Assembly: GCA_016703545.1 (NCBI GenBank)
Contig: JADJBX010000006.1
Span: 62,001-126,000, forward strand
Direction of reading: 5' to 3'
DNA: 64,000 nt
Origin: Candidatus Amarobacillus elongatus
Lineage (GTDB): Bacteria > Chloroflexota > Dehalococcoidia > Tepidiformales > Tepidiformaceae
In this document: in pieces, positions 1 to 7,003 of the stretch
Position numbering within the stretch: position 1 is the stretch's first letter
How the letters are laid out: each line of letters starts with the position of its first letter
Position numbers and translations under genes: made by a program
The notes under the pieces: model-generated
The model's input: the letters and a program-made list of their open reading frames with translations, nothing else
Told to the model about the DNA's origin: nothing
The model's database searches: none

Positions 1-85
1 CGGGGCCGGGTGCCTCGGCGAGGACCGATGTCGCCACCAGGGCGAGGCTTGCCGCGACCGGGGCGGCGATGGGTAGCAGTCGCAT
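1..85 (-). CDS. Secreted protein, N-terminal fragment (cut by window edge)
   Basis: Only the first 28 codons are inside the window. Reading leftwards from an ATG at 85 they give MRLLPIAAPVAASLALVATS followed by VLAEAPGP. This is a typical Sec signal peptide: a basic start, an Ala/Leu/Val core and a VLA-like cleavage site. A GAAGG motif lies six bases upstream of the ATG. The mature protein is outside the window, so the function cannot be named. Confidence 0.6.
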   Translation of the reverse strand, partial: MRLLPIAAPVAASLALVATSVLAEAPGP

Positions 86-102
86 GTATGCCTTCCGTTT
101 CT

Positions 103-128
103 GAGTTGTCTGTCGAGTTAACAACTCG
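103..128. promoter_or_regulatory. Inverted repeats upstream of the left-edge secreted gene
   Basis: CGAGTT (114-119) and AACTCG (123-128) form a perfect dyad around AAC, and an outer GAGTTGT (103-109) pairs with ACAACTC (121-127). The site sits 18-43 bases upstream of the leftward gene starting at 85, where an operator would be expected. No regulator is identified. Confidence 0.35.
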
Positions 129-301
129 AAAAGGATTATGACGGTGGGTATTTACCGCGCAATACGGAAAAGGCCCCGCGATCCCCGCCGCTCGCACGCA
201 AATTCCCACGCATACCGCTCCACGGAATCCCCGCTGCAATGGTCACCGGGACTCGCTCCCGGGGCTGAATTGGCAACCGGTACCGGGATCGGTGACCTGG
301 A

Positions 302-340
302 AACTGTTACCGGGAACTGTCACTGGGAACTGTCGACTAA
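302..340. repeat. Three 13-bp direct repeats upstream of the oxidase-like gene
   Basis: AACTGTTACCGGG (302-314), AACTGTCACTGGG (315-327) and AACTGTCGACTAA (328-340) repeat with an exact 13-base period. Looser relatives (CCGGTACCGGGAT, CGGTGACCTGG) lie at 277-300. They end 40 bases before the ATG at 381, so they may be stacked binding sites for an activator or repressor. The remainder of 86-380 contains no supported gene. Confidence 0.5.
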
Positions 341-380
341 ATAGCGTAAAACGCGCACATCCGGTCACGGAGGTCCCCCC

Positions 381-1598
381 ATGTCCGTGCAAGCGATGCC
401 CGGCACGAATCCCCATCCGCTGCGCGCCGAAGTGCGCGCCCTCCTCCAGGCGGCGATGGCCGTCTTCACCTTCACCGTCGTCATCGGCATCCTCAACGGC
501 ACCGACCTGGTCGATTTCGACCGCAAGCGCATCCTCGCGCACGTCCACGGCGGCACACTCGGCTGGATCACGATGTCCGTGTTCGCCGCCTCGCTCTGGC
601 TCTTCGGCCAGGGCGAACTCACCCCCGGCATGCGCCGCGCCGCCCGCGGCCTGACGGTGTTCGCGATCGGGGCGCTGCCCGTGTTCGCGTTCACGTTCGC
701 CTTCACCTATGGCGAAGCCCGGCCCATCATCGGCAGCTTCGCGCTGGCCGCCATCATTGGCTTCTTCGCGTGGGTCACCATCCGCGCTCGCGGCATGACG
801 CTCTCGGTCGTGCATATCGGCTTTCTCGCGGCGGTCGCGACGTCGGTGGCCGGCGGCGTCCTCGGCGTGCTGCTCGCGACGAAGATCGCGACGGGCCGCG
901 AGGTCCTCCCCGATGGCGGCGCCGATGCCCACCCCGCGACCATGGTCGTCGGCTTCCTCATCCCCGTGGGCATGGCGCTCGCCGAGTGGTGCTTCCACTG
1001 GGAGAAGCTGAAGCCGGCGGGCCGCGGCGGCTTCCTTCAGATCGCCCTCCCGTTCCTCGGCGGCATGCTCCTGATGGTGTCGCTCCTGCTCGATGCCACC
1101 GCGATTGCGCCACTCGCGGCGTGGCCGTCGTTCCGCGCGGTGAACTGGGCGGTGCCGTCGATGGCGCGCTACGCCGCCGCCGCCTCCATCGGCATCCTTT
1201 TCAACATCCTCCTCCTGAATTACCTCGCCGGGCGGTACGCGGGCGACTTCGACAACGTCCCCACCGGCAACCTGCTCGCGCTCGACCACACGATGTTCAT
1301 CGGCGTGCTCACGAACGCGATCTTCGGGCTGCTGTTCGCCGCCGTGCCGGCACGGTTGCGCGAACGGACGCCGCTCGCGGGGCAGGCCATCTTCTTCGGC
1401 ATGAACGTCGGCCTGCTCGGCTTCGTCGCCGGGTTGCTGTTCGAAGTGACGCTGCTGAAGCGGATCTTCACGCCGATCATGGGCGTCGCCATCCTCGCGT
1501 CGCTCGCGCTGCACACCTACTGGCTCTGGGAAGCTCGCCGCGCGACCGAGGGGATCGGCACGGTGCCGTCGCCGTCGCCGCTCGCCGCCACGGACTGA
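381..1598 (+). CDS. Multi-pass membrane protein with heme-copper-oxidase-like histidines
   Basis: A 405-residue protein with about twelve hydrophobic segments and almost no soluble part. Histidines sit at or inside the membrane segments in patterns resembling subunit I of cbb3-type oxidases or NnrS-like proteins: AHVHGGTLGW near residue 55, VVHIGF, DAHPATMVVGF, ALDHTMFIGV and LHTYW near the C terminus. It is shorter than a normal oxidase subunit I and no partner subunits are adjacent, so a heme-binding or gas-sensing membrane role is inferred only. The ATG is well supported by GGAGGT nine bases upstream, and three 13-bp direct repeats precede it. Confidence 0.55.
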   Translation: MSVQAMPGTNPHPLRAEVRALLQAAMAVFTFTVVIGILNGTDLVDFDRKRILAHVHGGTLGWITMSVFAASLWLFGQGELTPGMRRAARGLTVFAIGALPVFAFTFAFTYGEARPIIGSFALAAIIGFFAWVTIRARGMTLSVVHIGFLAAVATSVAGGVLGVLLATKIATGREVLPDGGADAHPATMVVGFLIPVGMALAEWCFHWEKLKPAGRGGFLQIALPFLGGMLLMVSLLLDATAIAPLAAWPSFRAVNWAVPSMARYAAAASIGILFNILLLNYLAGRYAGDFDNVPTGNLLALDHTMFIGVLTNAIFGLLFAAVPARLRERTPLAGQAIFFGMNVGLLGFVAGLLFEVTLLKRIFTPIMGVAILASLALHTYWLWEARRATEGIGTVPSPSPLAATD

Positions 1599-1649
1599 GC
1601 CGCGGGGTAGTGTGGACGGCGGCGCGTCCCGCCGCCGTCCCGCCTCGGC

Positions 1650-1655
1650 TACGAT
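1650..1655 (+). promoter_or_regulatory. Leaderless -10 (TACGAT) of mutM
   Basis: TACGAT ends six bases before the mutM ATG at 1662 and there is no ribosome binding site, so the transcript probably starts at the start codon. Confidence 0.55.
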
Positions 1656-1661
1656 ACGGCG

Positions 1662-2504
1662 ATGCCAGAGATCCCCGAGCTTGAGGCCATTCGCGGCTTC
1701 TTCAACGAGCACCTCGCCGGCCGGCGCATCGAAACGGCCGACACGCGTATCCCGCCGGTGTTCCGCACCCCCGCCAGGGAGCTGCGCGAAACCCTCCCCG
1801 GCGACGTCTTCGGCGAGGTCCTTCGCCACGGCAAGTTCCTCCTGTTCCCCCTCGCCAGCGGGCGCGTGCTCGCCATCAACCCCATGCTCACGGGCCGCTT
1901 CCAGTTCGTGGATCCGAAGACGCGGGTCGCGGCGAAAACCTGCCTCATCCTCGCCATCGAGGGCGGCCGCCACTTCCGCTACGCCGACGAGAAGCTCATG
2001 GGGAAGGTGTACCTCGTGCCCGCCGACGGCCTTTCGCTCATCCCGAACTGGGACTCGAACGGCCCGGACCTGCTCGCCGAAAGCCTCACCGAGGAGGCAT
2101 GGCTGGCGGGGATGAAGCGCTACCGCGGGGCGATCAAGGGCGTCATCACCAACGCCGAGTTCGTCCAGGGGATCGGCAACGCCTACAGCGACGAGATTTT
2201 CTGGGAGGCGGGCATCAACCCGTACACGCCGAAGACGAAGCTGACCGAAGACGACCTCCGCCGCCTGTTTCGCGCCGCGCGCGAGGTGATGGCGTGGGCC
2301 ACGCCGCGTGTGCGCGAACGAATGGTGAAGGACGGCCAGCTCGACTACGAGGAGCGGCGCGATTTCATGCGTGTCCACCGCCTCGGCGGCAAGCCCTGCC
2401 CCCGCTGCGGCGCCCCCATCACCGAGATCACGGCGAACCAGCGCATCACGAGCTACTGCCGCACCTGCCAGCCCGGCGGCCCGAGCTCCATCCTCAAGAA
2501 CTGA
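1662..2504 (+). CDS. mutM: Formamidopyrimidine-DNA glycosylase family protein (Fpg/MutM)
   Basis: Base-excision repair glycosylase/AP lyase acting on oxidised purines such as 8-oxoguanine. The 280-residue length is normal. The N terminus reads MPEIPELE, keeping the catalytic Pro and Glu that follow the processed Met. HGKFLLF near residue 58 carries the conserved Lys, and the helix-two-turn-helix lies around FVQGIGNAYSDEIFW. The C terminus is a four-cysteine zinc finger, CPRCG ... YCRTCQPGG, with an Arg between (NQRITSYC). N-terminal wording differs slightly from classical MPELPEVE, so a Nei-like substrate range is possible. Leaderless start. Confidence 0.9.
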   Translation: MPEIPELEAIRGFFNEHLAGRRIETADTRIPPVFRTPARELRETLPGDVFGEVLRHGKFLLFPLASGRVLAINPMLTGRFQFVDPKTRVAAKTCLILAIEGGRHFRYADEKLMGKVYLVPADGLSLIPNWDSNGPDLLAESLTEEAWLAGMKRYRGAIKGVITNAEFVQGIGNAYSDEIFWEAGINPYTPKTKLTEDDLRRLFRAAREVMAWATPRVRERMVKDGQLDYEERRDFMRVHRLGGKPCPRCGAPITEITANQRITSYCRTCQPGGPSSILKN

Positions 2505-2622
2505 CGCCCCGGCCCGGACGGTCGCACGCCCGGGCCCATTCCGGCACGGTGGTGATCCGGGGTTTCCCCGGCCTGTGCCCGCCGCCCTCCACTGCCGATC
2601 TTCTCGGGAGAGAGGTTGGAGA

Positions 2623-3438
2623 ATGGCGATACGACGCAGCCTGGCCGGCGTGTTCGCGGCCGCGGCCCTGCTGGCCGCGTGCGGCGGCGCTCAGAAGAGC
2701 AGCGGGGGCATTCCGCCCTCGGCGCCCACCGCGCCCGTCGGCGCCGCGCGTTCCGTGCCCACCGTACAGGCCGCCATCGCCGCCACGCCCACGAAGGCCG
2801 CGAGCGAGGGCTTCGGCGGATCCACCGATGCCACGCAGGCCGCCGCCGCCGACACGGGCATGGAGCCCGCCATCCTCCGCAGCGTCCGCGCCGCGAACGA
2901 GTTCGGCTACGACCGCCTCGTCTTCCAGTTCGAAGGGCAGCTCCCGCCGGGCTACAGCGTCGCCTACGTGACGAACCCCACCGCCTGCCCGTCGCCCACA
3001 CCGTTCGTCGAGCCGACCCCCACGCCCACGCCCTCCCCGACGGTGAAGGCCTCGACGCCCACGCCGAAGCCGACGAACACGCCTACGCCCACCCCCAACC
3101 CGTCGGTCACGCCCACGGCGACTCCGACACGCACGCCCACCCCGACCCCCACGCGCACGCCCACCCCGACCCCGACGCCGACGCCGATCCCCGTGGTCAT
3201 CAGCGGCACGGCGTCGCTGGTCATTAAGTTCACCCCCGCCCTCGCGCATGACCCGGACGCGCAGCCGGTGGTGAAGACGGAGATCAACGGCGGGTCGCAG
3301 GCACTCTTGCAGGCGAAGATGACGTGCGACATCAACAACACGGTGGCGTGGACAATCGGCTTGAGCACGAAGGCGCCGTTCCGTGTGAGCACGCTCGAAT
3401 CGCCCGCGCGCGTCGTCATCGATATCGAACAGCCGTAA
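2623..3438 (+). CDS. AMIN-like domain lipoprotein with an inserted Pro/Thr linker
   Basis: A 271-residue exported lipoprotein. The lipobox LAAC ends near residue 21 after a short basic and hydrophobic leader. The folded part looks like one AMIN-like beta domain in two pieces: FGYDRLVFQFEGQ and YSVAYVTNP come before, and GTASLVIKFTPAL through ARVVIDIEQP comes after, a run of about 60 residues of TPTP repeats. AMIN-like domains bind cell-wall polymers or mediate envelope localisation, so a wall-associated role is inferred. The ATG at 2623 follows GAGAGAGG; a longer in-frame reading from 2371 overlaps mutM and lacks the signal peptide at its start. Confidence 0.75.
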   Translation: MAIRRSLAGVFAAAALLAACGGAQKSSGGIPPSAPTAPVGAARSVPTVQAAIAATPTKAASEGFGGSTDATQAAAADTGMEPAILRSVRAANEFGYDRLVFQFEGQLPPGYSVAYVTNPTACPSPTPFVEPTPTPTPSPTVKASTPTPKPTNTPTPTPNPSVTPTATPTRTPTPTPTRTPTPTPTPTPIPVVISGTASLVIKFTPALAHDPDAQPVVKTEINGGSQALLQAKMTCDINNTVAWTIGLSTKAPFRVSTLESPARVVIDIEQP

Positions 3439-3538
3439 CCGGCACGGGACTGCGAGCCCGCCGCGCGCCGTGCGACGCGGCCCGCGACACGTCCGCCGGT
3501 AGCCTCGAAGGGGTGCGAATGCGCCCCTGGAGGCCCCG

Positions 3539-3874
3539 GTGACCGACGAACGCGGCGAACGCCAGACACCCTATCGCCTGCCCCAGGAGCGGGGCGAGCC
3601 CGATGCCGCCGCCGTCGACGCCGCCCGCGATGGCAGCGTGCCGCCCGCCGAGCCGGGCCTCGCGGGGGAATCGCGCCCCGGCGAGCCATCGCGCGCCGAG
3701 ATCTTCGCGCTCAACCCCGAACTCGCCACGGAATCCGGCACCAGCGATGGCGCCCCGACCATGCCCGATGGCCCCGAGCCCGGCCACCCGCGCGTCGCGG
3801 GGCGCCCGCAACAGGGCAGCACCGAACCGGCGCGCAGCGCCCCCTGCCAGGAACGCGCCCGGAGGGCCGAGTAA
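3539..3874 (+). CDS. Small disordered Pro/Glu-rich hypothetical protein
   Basis: A 111-residue protein without a recognisable fold, rich in Pro, Glu, Arg, Gly and Ser. The GTG start has GGAGG seven bases upstream. It ends at 3874, only three bases before the stop of the convergent PIG-L gene (3878), and this tight tail-to-tail fit supports both genes. No signal peptide or membrane segment is visible. Function unknown. Confidence 0.5.
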   Translation: MTDERGERQTPYRLPQERGEPDAAAVDAARDGSVPPAEPGLAGESRPGEPSRAEIFALNPELATESGTSDGAPTMPDGPEPGHPRVAGRPQQGSTEPARSAPCQERARRAE

Positions 3875-3877
3875 CCC

Positions 3878-4571
3878 TCAGCGCACCCGGAATCGCTCGC
3901 GGGAGAGCAGCGCCGCCACGATGCCGGGCGGGAAGAGCGCGTGCGGGTCCCCGCCGGGGGAGCTGCGTGCGGTGCGCGGCGATCGCGGCGAGCTTGAGGC
4001 CGGCCACCGCCGCGATGTCCCGTTCCTCGTCCCACGGGCCGCCGCCGATGGCCGCGGCCGACGGATCCGGTGGGTCGCCCATCATCCCCAGGCACTTTTC
4101 GTACTGCGGCAGGAAGAGGCCCCGCGGGAACACGGCTTCCAGCAGCCGCGGGCCCCGCCCCGCAGCCTCCCATGCGGCCGTGACCCAGCGATAGACGGCA
4201 AGGTGGTCCGGGTGCCCGTATGCGCCGTCGGGGCCGAGCGTGAGGATGACGTCCGGTTCGAAGACGGCGATGGCGGCCGCGGCGCGCTCCACGCCGCCCT
4301 CGGCTTCGCGCAGGCCGCCGTCCGGGAGGCGCCAGAAATGGGGCGGCTCGGCTCCGAGGATGCGGCAGGAGTCAGCGAGCTCCGCTTCGCGAGCCGCCCG
4401 CAGCGCCTCGCGGCCGGAGGCGCCGCCGTCGTGGCGCTCCCCCGCCTCCCCCGAGCTCGCGCATACCACCCGCACGCGGGCCCCTTCGCGCGTCGCGAGG
4501 GCGATGCTCCCCGCGAAGCTGTAGGACTCGTCGTCCGGGTGCGGGATGAAGGCGAGGATGCGTTCGGCCAT
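3878..4571 (-). CDS. PIG-L family deacetylase (LmbE-like), one frame break
   Basis: Zinc-dependent N-acetylglucosaminyl deacetylase family, which includes enzymes of mycothiol- or bacillithiol-like pathways. The metal motif HPDDE lies near residue 12, with further motifs YGHPDHLAV and AAHRTQLP. The reading frame breaks near the C terminus at a run of five G (plus strand 3956-3960): removing one base continues as PGGDPHALFPPGIVAALLSR and ends RFRVR at a TGA at 3880-3878, a normal family ending. Without this correction the frame runs on as Arg-rich nonsense across the neighbouring gene. The ATG at 4571 begins MAERILAFIPHPDDE; a longer in-frame start exists at 4619 but adds a non-conserved extension. 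Confidence 0.8.
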
Positions 4572-4694
4572 GGGCGGGAATCGTCCGTCGTGCTGAATCG
4601 TTTGCGCCGACCAAACCACCGGTGCTAGCGTACCCCGCGATCACCGGCCGGAACTCCCGGCGGTCTCTCCCAATTCAGGAACAGGAGCAATCGT

Positions 4695-5627
4695 ATGCCC
4701 GGAAGGCTCGAAGGCAAGGTCGCCATCGTTACCGGCGGGGGCCGCGGCATTGGCCGTGGCGAAGCCCTCCTCCTCGCTCGCGAAGGCGCGCGTGTCGTCG
4801 TCAATGACCTCGGTGGCGATATCGGCGGCGCCGGCAAGGACAGCTCGCCCGCCGAGGAAGTCGTCGCCGAAATCAAGAAGATGGGCGGCGAGGCCGTCGC
4901 GAACTACGGCAACGTCGCCTCCATGGCCGACGGCGAGGCGATGGTGAAGCAGGCGCTCGATGCCTTCGGCCGCCTCGATATCCTCGTCAACAACGCCGGC
5001 ATCCTTCGCGACCGCATGGTCTTCAACATGAGCGAAGAGGAGTGGGACCTCGTCGTGGCGGTCCACCTGAAGGGCCACTTCACGGCGACGAAGTTCGCTT
5101 CCCTCGTGTTCCGCCAGCAGCGCAGCGGCCGCATCGTGAACACCTCCTCGGAATCGGGCCTCGGCAACATGGGCCAGGCGAACTACTCCGCGGCGAAGGA
5201 AGGCATTGTCGGCCTGACGCGCACCCTCGCGCTCGACCTTGGCCGCTACGGCGTGACCGCAAACGCCATCCGCCCCCGCGCGGGCACGCGGCTCACCCTC
5301 ACGCCCGAGCTGCGGGCCGCGATGGAGCGCGCACGCGTCGCCCGCGGCGAATCCGCCAGCGATGCCCCCGTCTCGCAAATGGACGCGCTCGCGCCGGAGA
5401 AGGTCGCGCCGCTCGTCGTTTACCTCTGCACCGACGCCGCGGACAACGTGAACGGCCGCGACTTCATCGTCGGCGGCGACGAAGTCAGCCTCTGCACGCT
5501 CGTCGGCAAGGAGCGCTCGATCTTCCAGGAGGGTGGCTGGACGCTGGACGCCCTCGACCGCGTGTTCCCGCAGACGCTGGGCCAGGTCATTCGCAACCCC
5601 ATGCCCCGGCAGGACAAGAAGGAGTAG
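4695..5627 (+). CDS. SDR family dehydrogenase (MFE-2/hydroxyacyl-CoA type)
   Basis: NAD(P)-dependent short-chain dehydrogenase of 310 residues. The cofactor motif GGGRGIGRGEA lies near residue 14, NNAG near residue 97, and the catalytic Ser-Tyr-Lys set in NTSSESGLGN and NYSAAKEG. The insertion NDLGGDIGGAGKD after beta-2 and the long C-terminal tail (residues about 260-310) resemble the dehydrogenase part of peroxisomal multifunctional enzyme 2, so 3-hydroxyacyl-CoA oxidation is a reasonable guess. AGGAG lies seven bases before the ATG. Confidence 0.8.
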   Translation: MPGRLEGKVAIVTGGGRGIGRGEALLLAREGARVVVNDLGGDIGGAGKDSSPAEEVVAEIKKMGGEAVANYGNVASMADGEAMVKQALDAFGRLDILVNNAGILRDRMVFNMSEEEWDLVVAVHLKGHFTATKFASLVFRQQRSGRIVNTSSESGLGNMGQANYSAAKEGIVGLTRTLALDLGRYGVTANAIRPRAGTRLTLTPELRAAMERARVARGESASDAPVSQMDALAPEKVAPLVVYLCTDAADNVNGRDFIVGGDEVSLCTLVGKERSIFQEGGWTLDALDRVFPQTLGQVIRNPMPRQDKKE

Positions 5628-5656
5628 CGGGGGAAGAGAGAACCGGGAAAAAGGGC

Positions 5657-5662
5657 TAGAGT
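5657..5662 (+). promoter_or_regulatory. Leaderless -10 (TAGAGT)
   Basis: TAGAGT ends six bases before the GTG at 5669; no ribosome binding site is present. Confidence 0.45.
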
Positions 5663-5668
5663 GCGCCT

Positions 5669-6169
5669 GTGGATCCGGAGACGGCCCGGCTGGGCCGCGC
5701 CGTGCGCAAGCTGCAGGTCGCCGTGGCCCTGCTCGGGTCGTCGGTCGTGGCGCTGGGCGGGTATGCTGCATGGCTGACCACGCGCATCGATGAGGACCCT
5801 CCCGGCCGGCTGGTCGAGCTTCGAACAGGGCGGCGTGGATATCCACGCCGCCTTCACCCCGGCAGCAGCGCCGTCGTTCGCACCGAGGCCGGCCTGCGGG
5901 TGAGCGTCACGCTCGCGGAGTTCACCTGGCGGCAGGGCCCCGTCGCCACCCTCGAGGTCGAGGGCATGCCGGCCGGCCGCACGGCCGGCCGCTGGTATTT
6001 CTACCTCTACGACGACACCCGCCTGCGCCTCGAAACCGAGGAGCTGGGGAATGGGCGCGTGCGGGTCTCCCTCTCGGGCAGCCTCCCCGCGACGGGCAAG
6101 GTGCGCTTCCTTCAGCTCGACGTCGACGACTCCCACGGGGACCTCTACTTCGACGTGAACCAGCAGTAG
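5669..6169 (+). CDS. Membrane-anchored protein of unknown function
   Basis: A 166-residue protein with one N-terminal membrane segment (about residues 16-36, VAVALLGSSVVALGGYAAWL) and an external domain that ends in predicted beta strands (RWYFYLYDDTRLRLE, GKVRFLQLDVDD). No family is recognised. The stretch around residues 50-70 reads Arg-rich and may be locally out of frame, but I see no decisive evidence. Leaderless GTG start. It is convergent with the methyltransferase that ends at 6177. Confidence 0.65.
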   Translation: MDPETARLGRAVRKLQVAVALLGSSVVALGGYAAWLTTRIDEDPPGRLVELRTGRRGYPRRLHPGSSAVVRTEAGLRVSVTLAEFTWRQGPVATLEVEGMPAGRTAGRWYFYLYDDTRLRLETEELGNGRVRVSLSGSLPATGKVRFLQLDVDDSHGDLYFDVNQQ

Positions 6170-6176
6170 CCCGGGG

Positions 6177-6935
6177 TTAGCGGCGCCGCGCGATGAACCG
6201 CCAGTGCGCCACCCTCTCGCGCTGCACGAGCGAAGCCCACGCGCGAGACCGGGTGAGTTCCGCGTGCAGCGCGCGCGGCCCGAACCGCAACAGGAACTGC
6301 GTCGGCCAGGCGTGCGCGTCGCGCGGGACGGTCGCGAGCGGCTCCGGCGGGGGCTCGGGCTCGGCCAGCAGCACGGCGAACCCGGCACGTTCCAGCGCCG
6401 CCTGGTACGCCACCGGCGGCACGAGTCGGTATTCGAGCTGCGCCACGTTCTCGCGGTCTTCGTCCGTCATGTCCTCGGCGCAAACCCAGTCCGCAAGCGC
6501 GAACAGCGCACCGGGCGCCGCCACGCGCGCCACCTCCGTCAGCGCGGCGGCGACCTCCGCATGCACGAGGGCGCCGACGCTCCAGAGCGCGGGCACGGAC
6601 GCGTCGGCGAAGGGCAGGCTCATGACCGTGGCGCGCACGAAGCCGCAGCGCAGCCAGAGCTCGTCCGCGCGGGCGGCGGCGTGCGCGCGCCGCAGGAGTT
6701 CGCCGCCAACGTCCACCCCGACCACGTCCGTCCCCAGGCGTCGCGCGAGCGTGCGCGCCGGCCCCCCGGCGCCGCAGCCCACGTCCAGGACGAACGGCAC
6801 GGCGCCGAACCCGAACCCGCGTGCGGCGGTCAGCAGCGCCGCGGTCGCCGCTTCGCCGCCGGGGTGGAAATGGTCACCGCCCAGGCGCGTGCTCCAGGCG
6901 TTTCCCGCGCGGCCGTACAGTCCCCGGTCGGTCAT
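6177..6935 (-). CDS. Class I SAM-dependent methyltransferase
   Basis: A 252-residue methyltransferase. The SAM-binding motif I is VLDVGCGAGGPART (about residue 50), followed by VVGVDVG as motif II and LPFADAS as motif III. The C-terminal half is substrate-specific and gives no clear target; a sterol/small-molecule methyltransferase of the UbiE type is the nearest pattern. Leaderless ATG. Confidence 0.75.
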   Translation of the reverse strand: MTDRGLYGRAGNAWSTRLGGDHFHPGGEAATAALLTAARGFGFGAVPFVLDVGCGAGGPARTLARRLGTDVVGVDVGGELLRRAHAAARADELWLRCGFVRATVMSLPFADASVPALWSVGALVHAEVAAALTEVARVAAPGALFALADWVCAEDMTDEDRENVAQLEYRLVPPVAYQAALERAGFAVLLAEPEPPPEPLATVPRDAHAWPTQFLLRFGPRALHAELTRSRAWASLVQRERVAHWRFIARRR

Positions 6936-6941
6936 CCGGCG

Positions 6942-6947
6942 AGTCTA
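6942..6947 (-). promoter_or_regulatory. Leaderless -10 (TAGACT)
   Basis: On the minus strand TAGACT ends six bases before the methyltransferase ATG at 6935. Confidence 0.5.
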
Positions 6948-6960
6948 CCGCGGGCACGAA

Positions 6961-6988
6961 GAAGGGGACGCCGTGGGGCGTCCCCTTC
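6961..6988 (-). terminator. Hairpin terminator of the penicillin-binding protein gene
   Basis: A perfect 12-bp stem (GAAGGGGACGCC / GGCGTCCCCTTC) with a four-base loop lies 15 bases after the leftward stop at 7004. The following minus-strand bases are TTCGTG, so the U-tract is weak. Confidence 0.7.
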
Positions 6989-7003
6989 TCCCGTTCGTTC
7001 GCG

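Noticed and set aside
243..2378. Long minus-strand open frame of 711 codons
   Set aside because: Antisense to the oxidase-like gene and mutM. Composition is the low-complexity Arg/Ala/Glu/Gly typical of shadows in GC-rich DNA, with no motif.
3571..4173. Continuation of the PIG-L frame into the neighbouring gene
   Set aside because: The extension is Arg-rich and lacks family features; correcting one base gives a natural stop at 3878.
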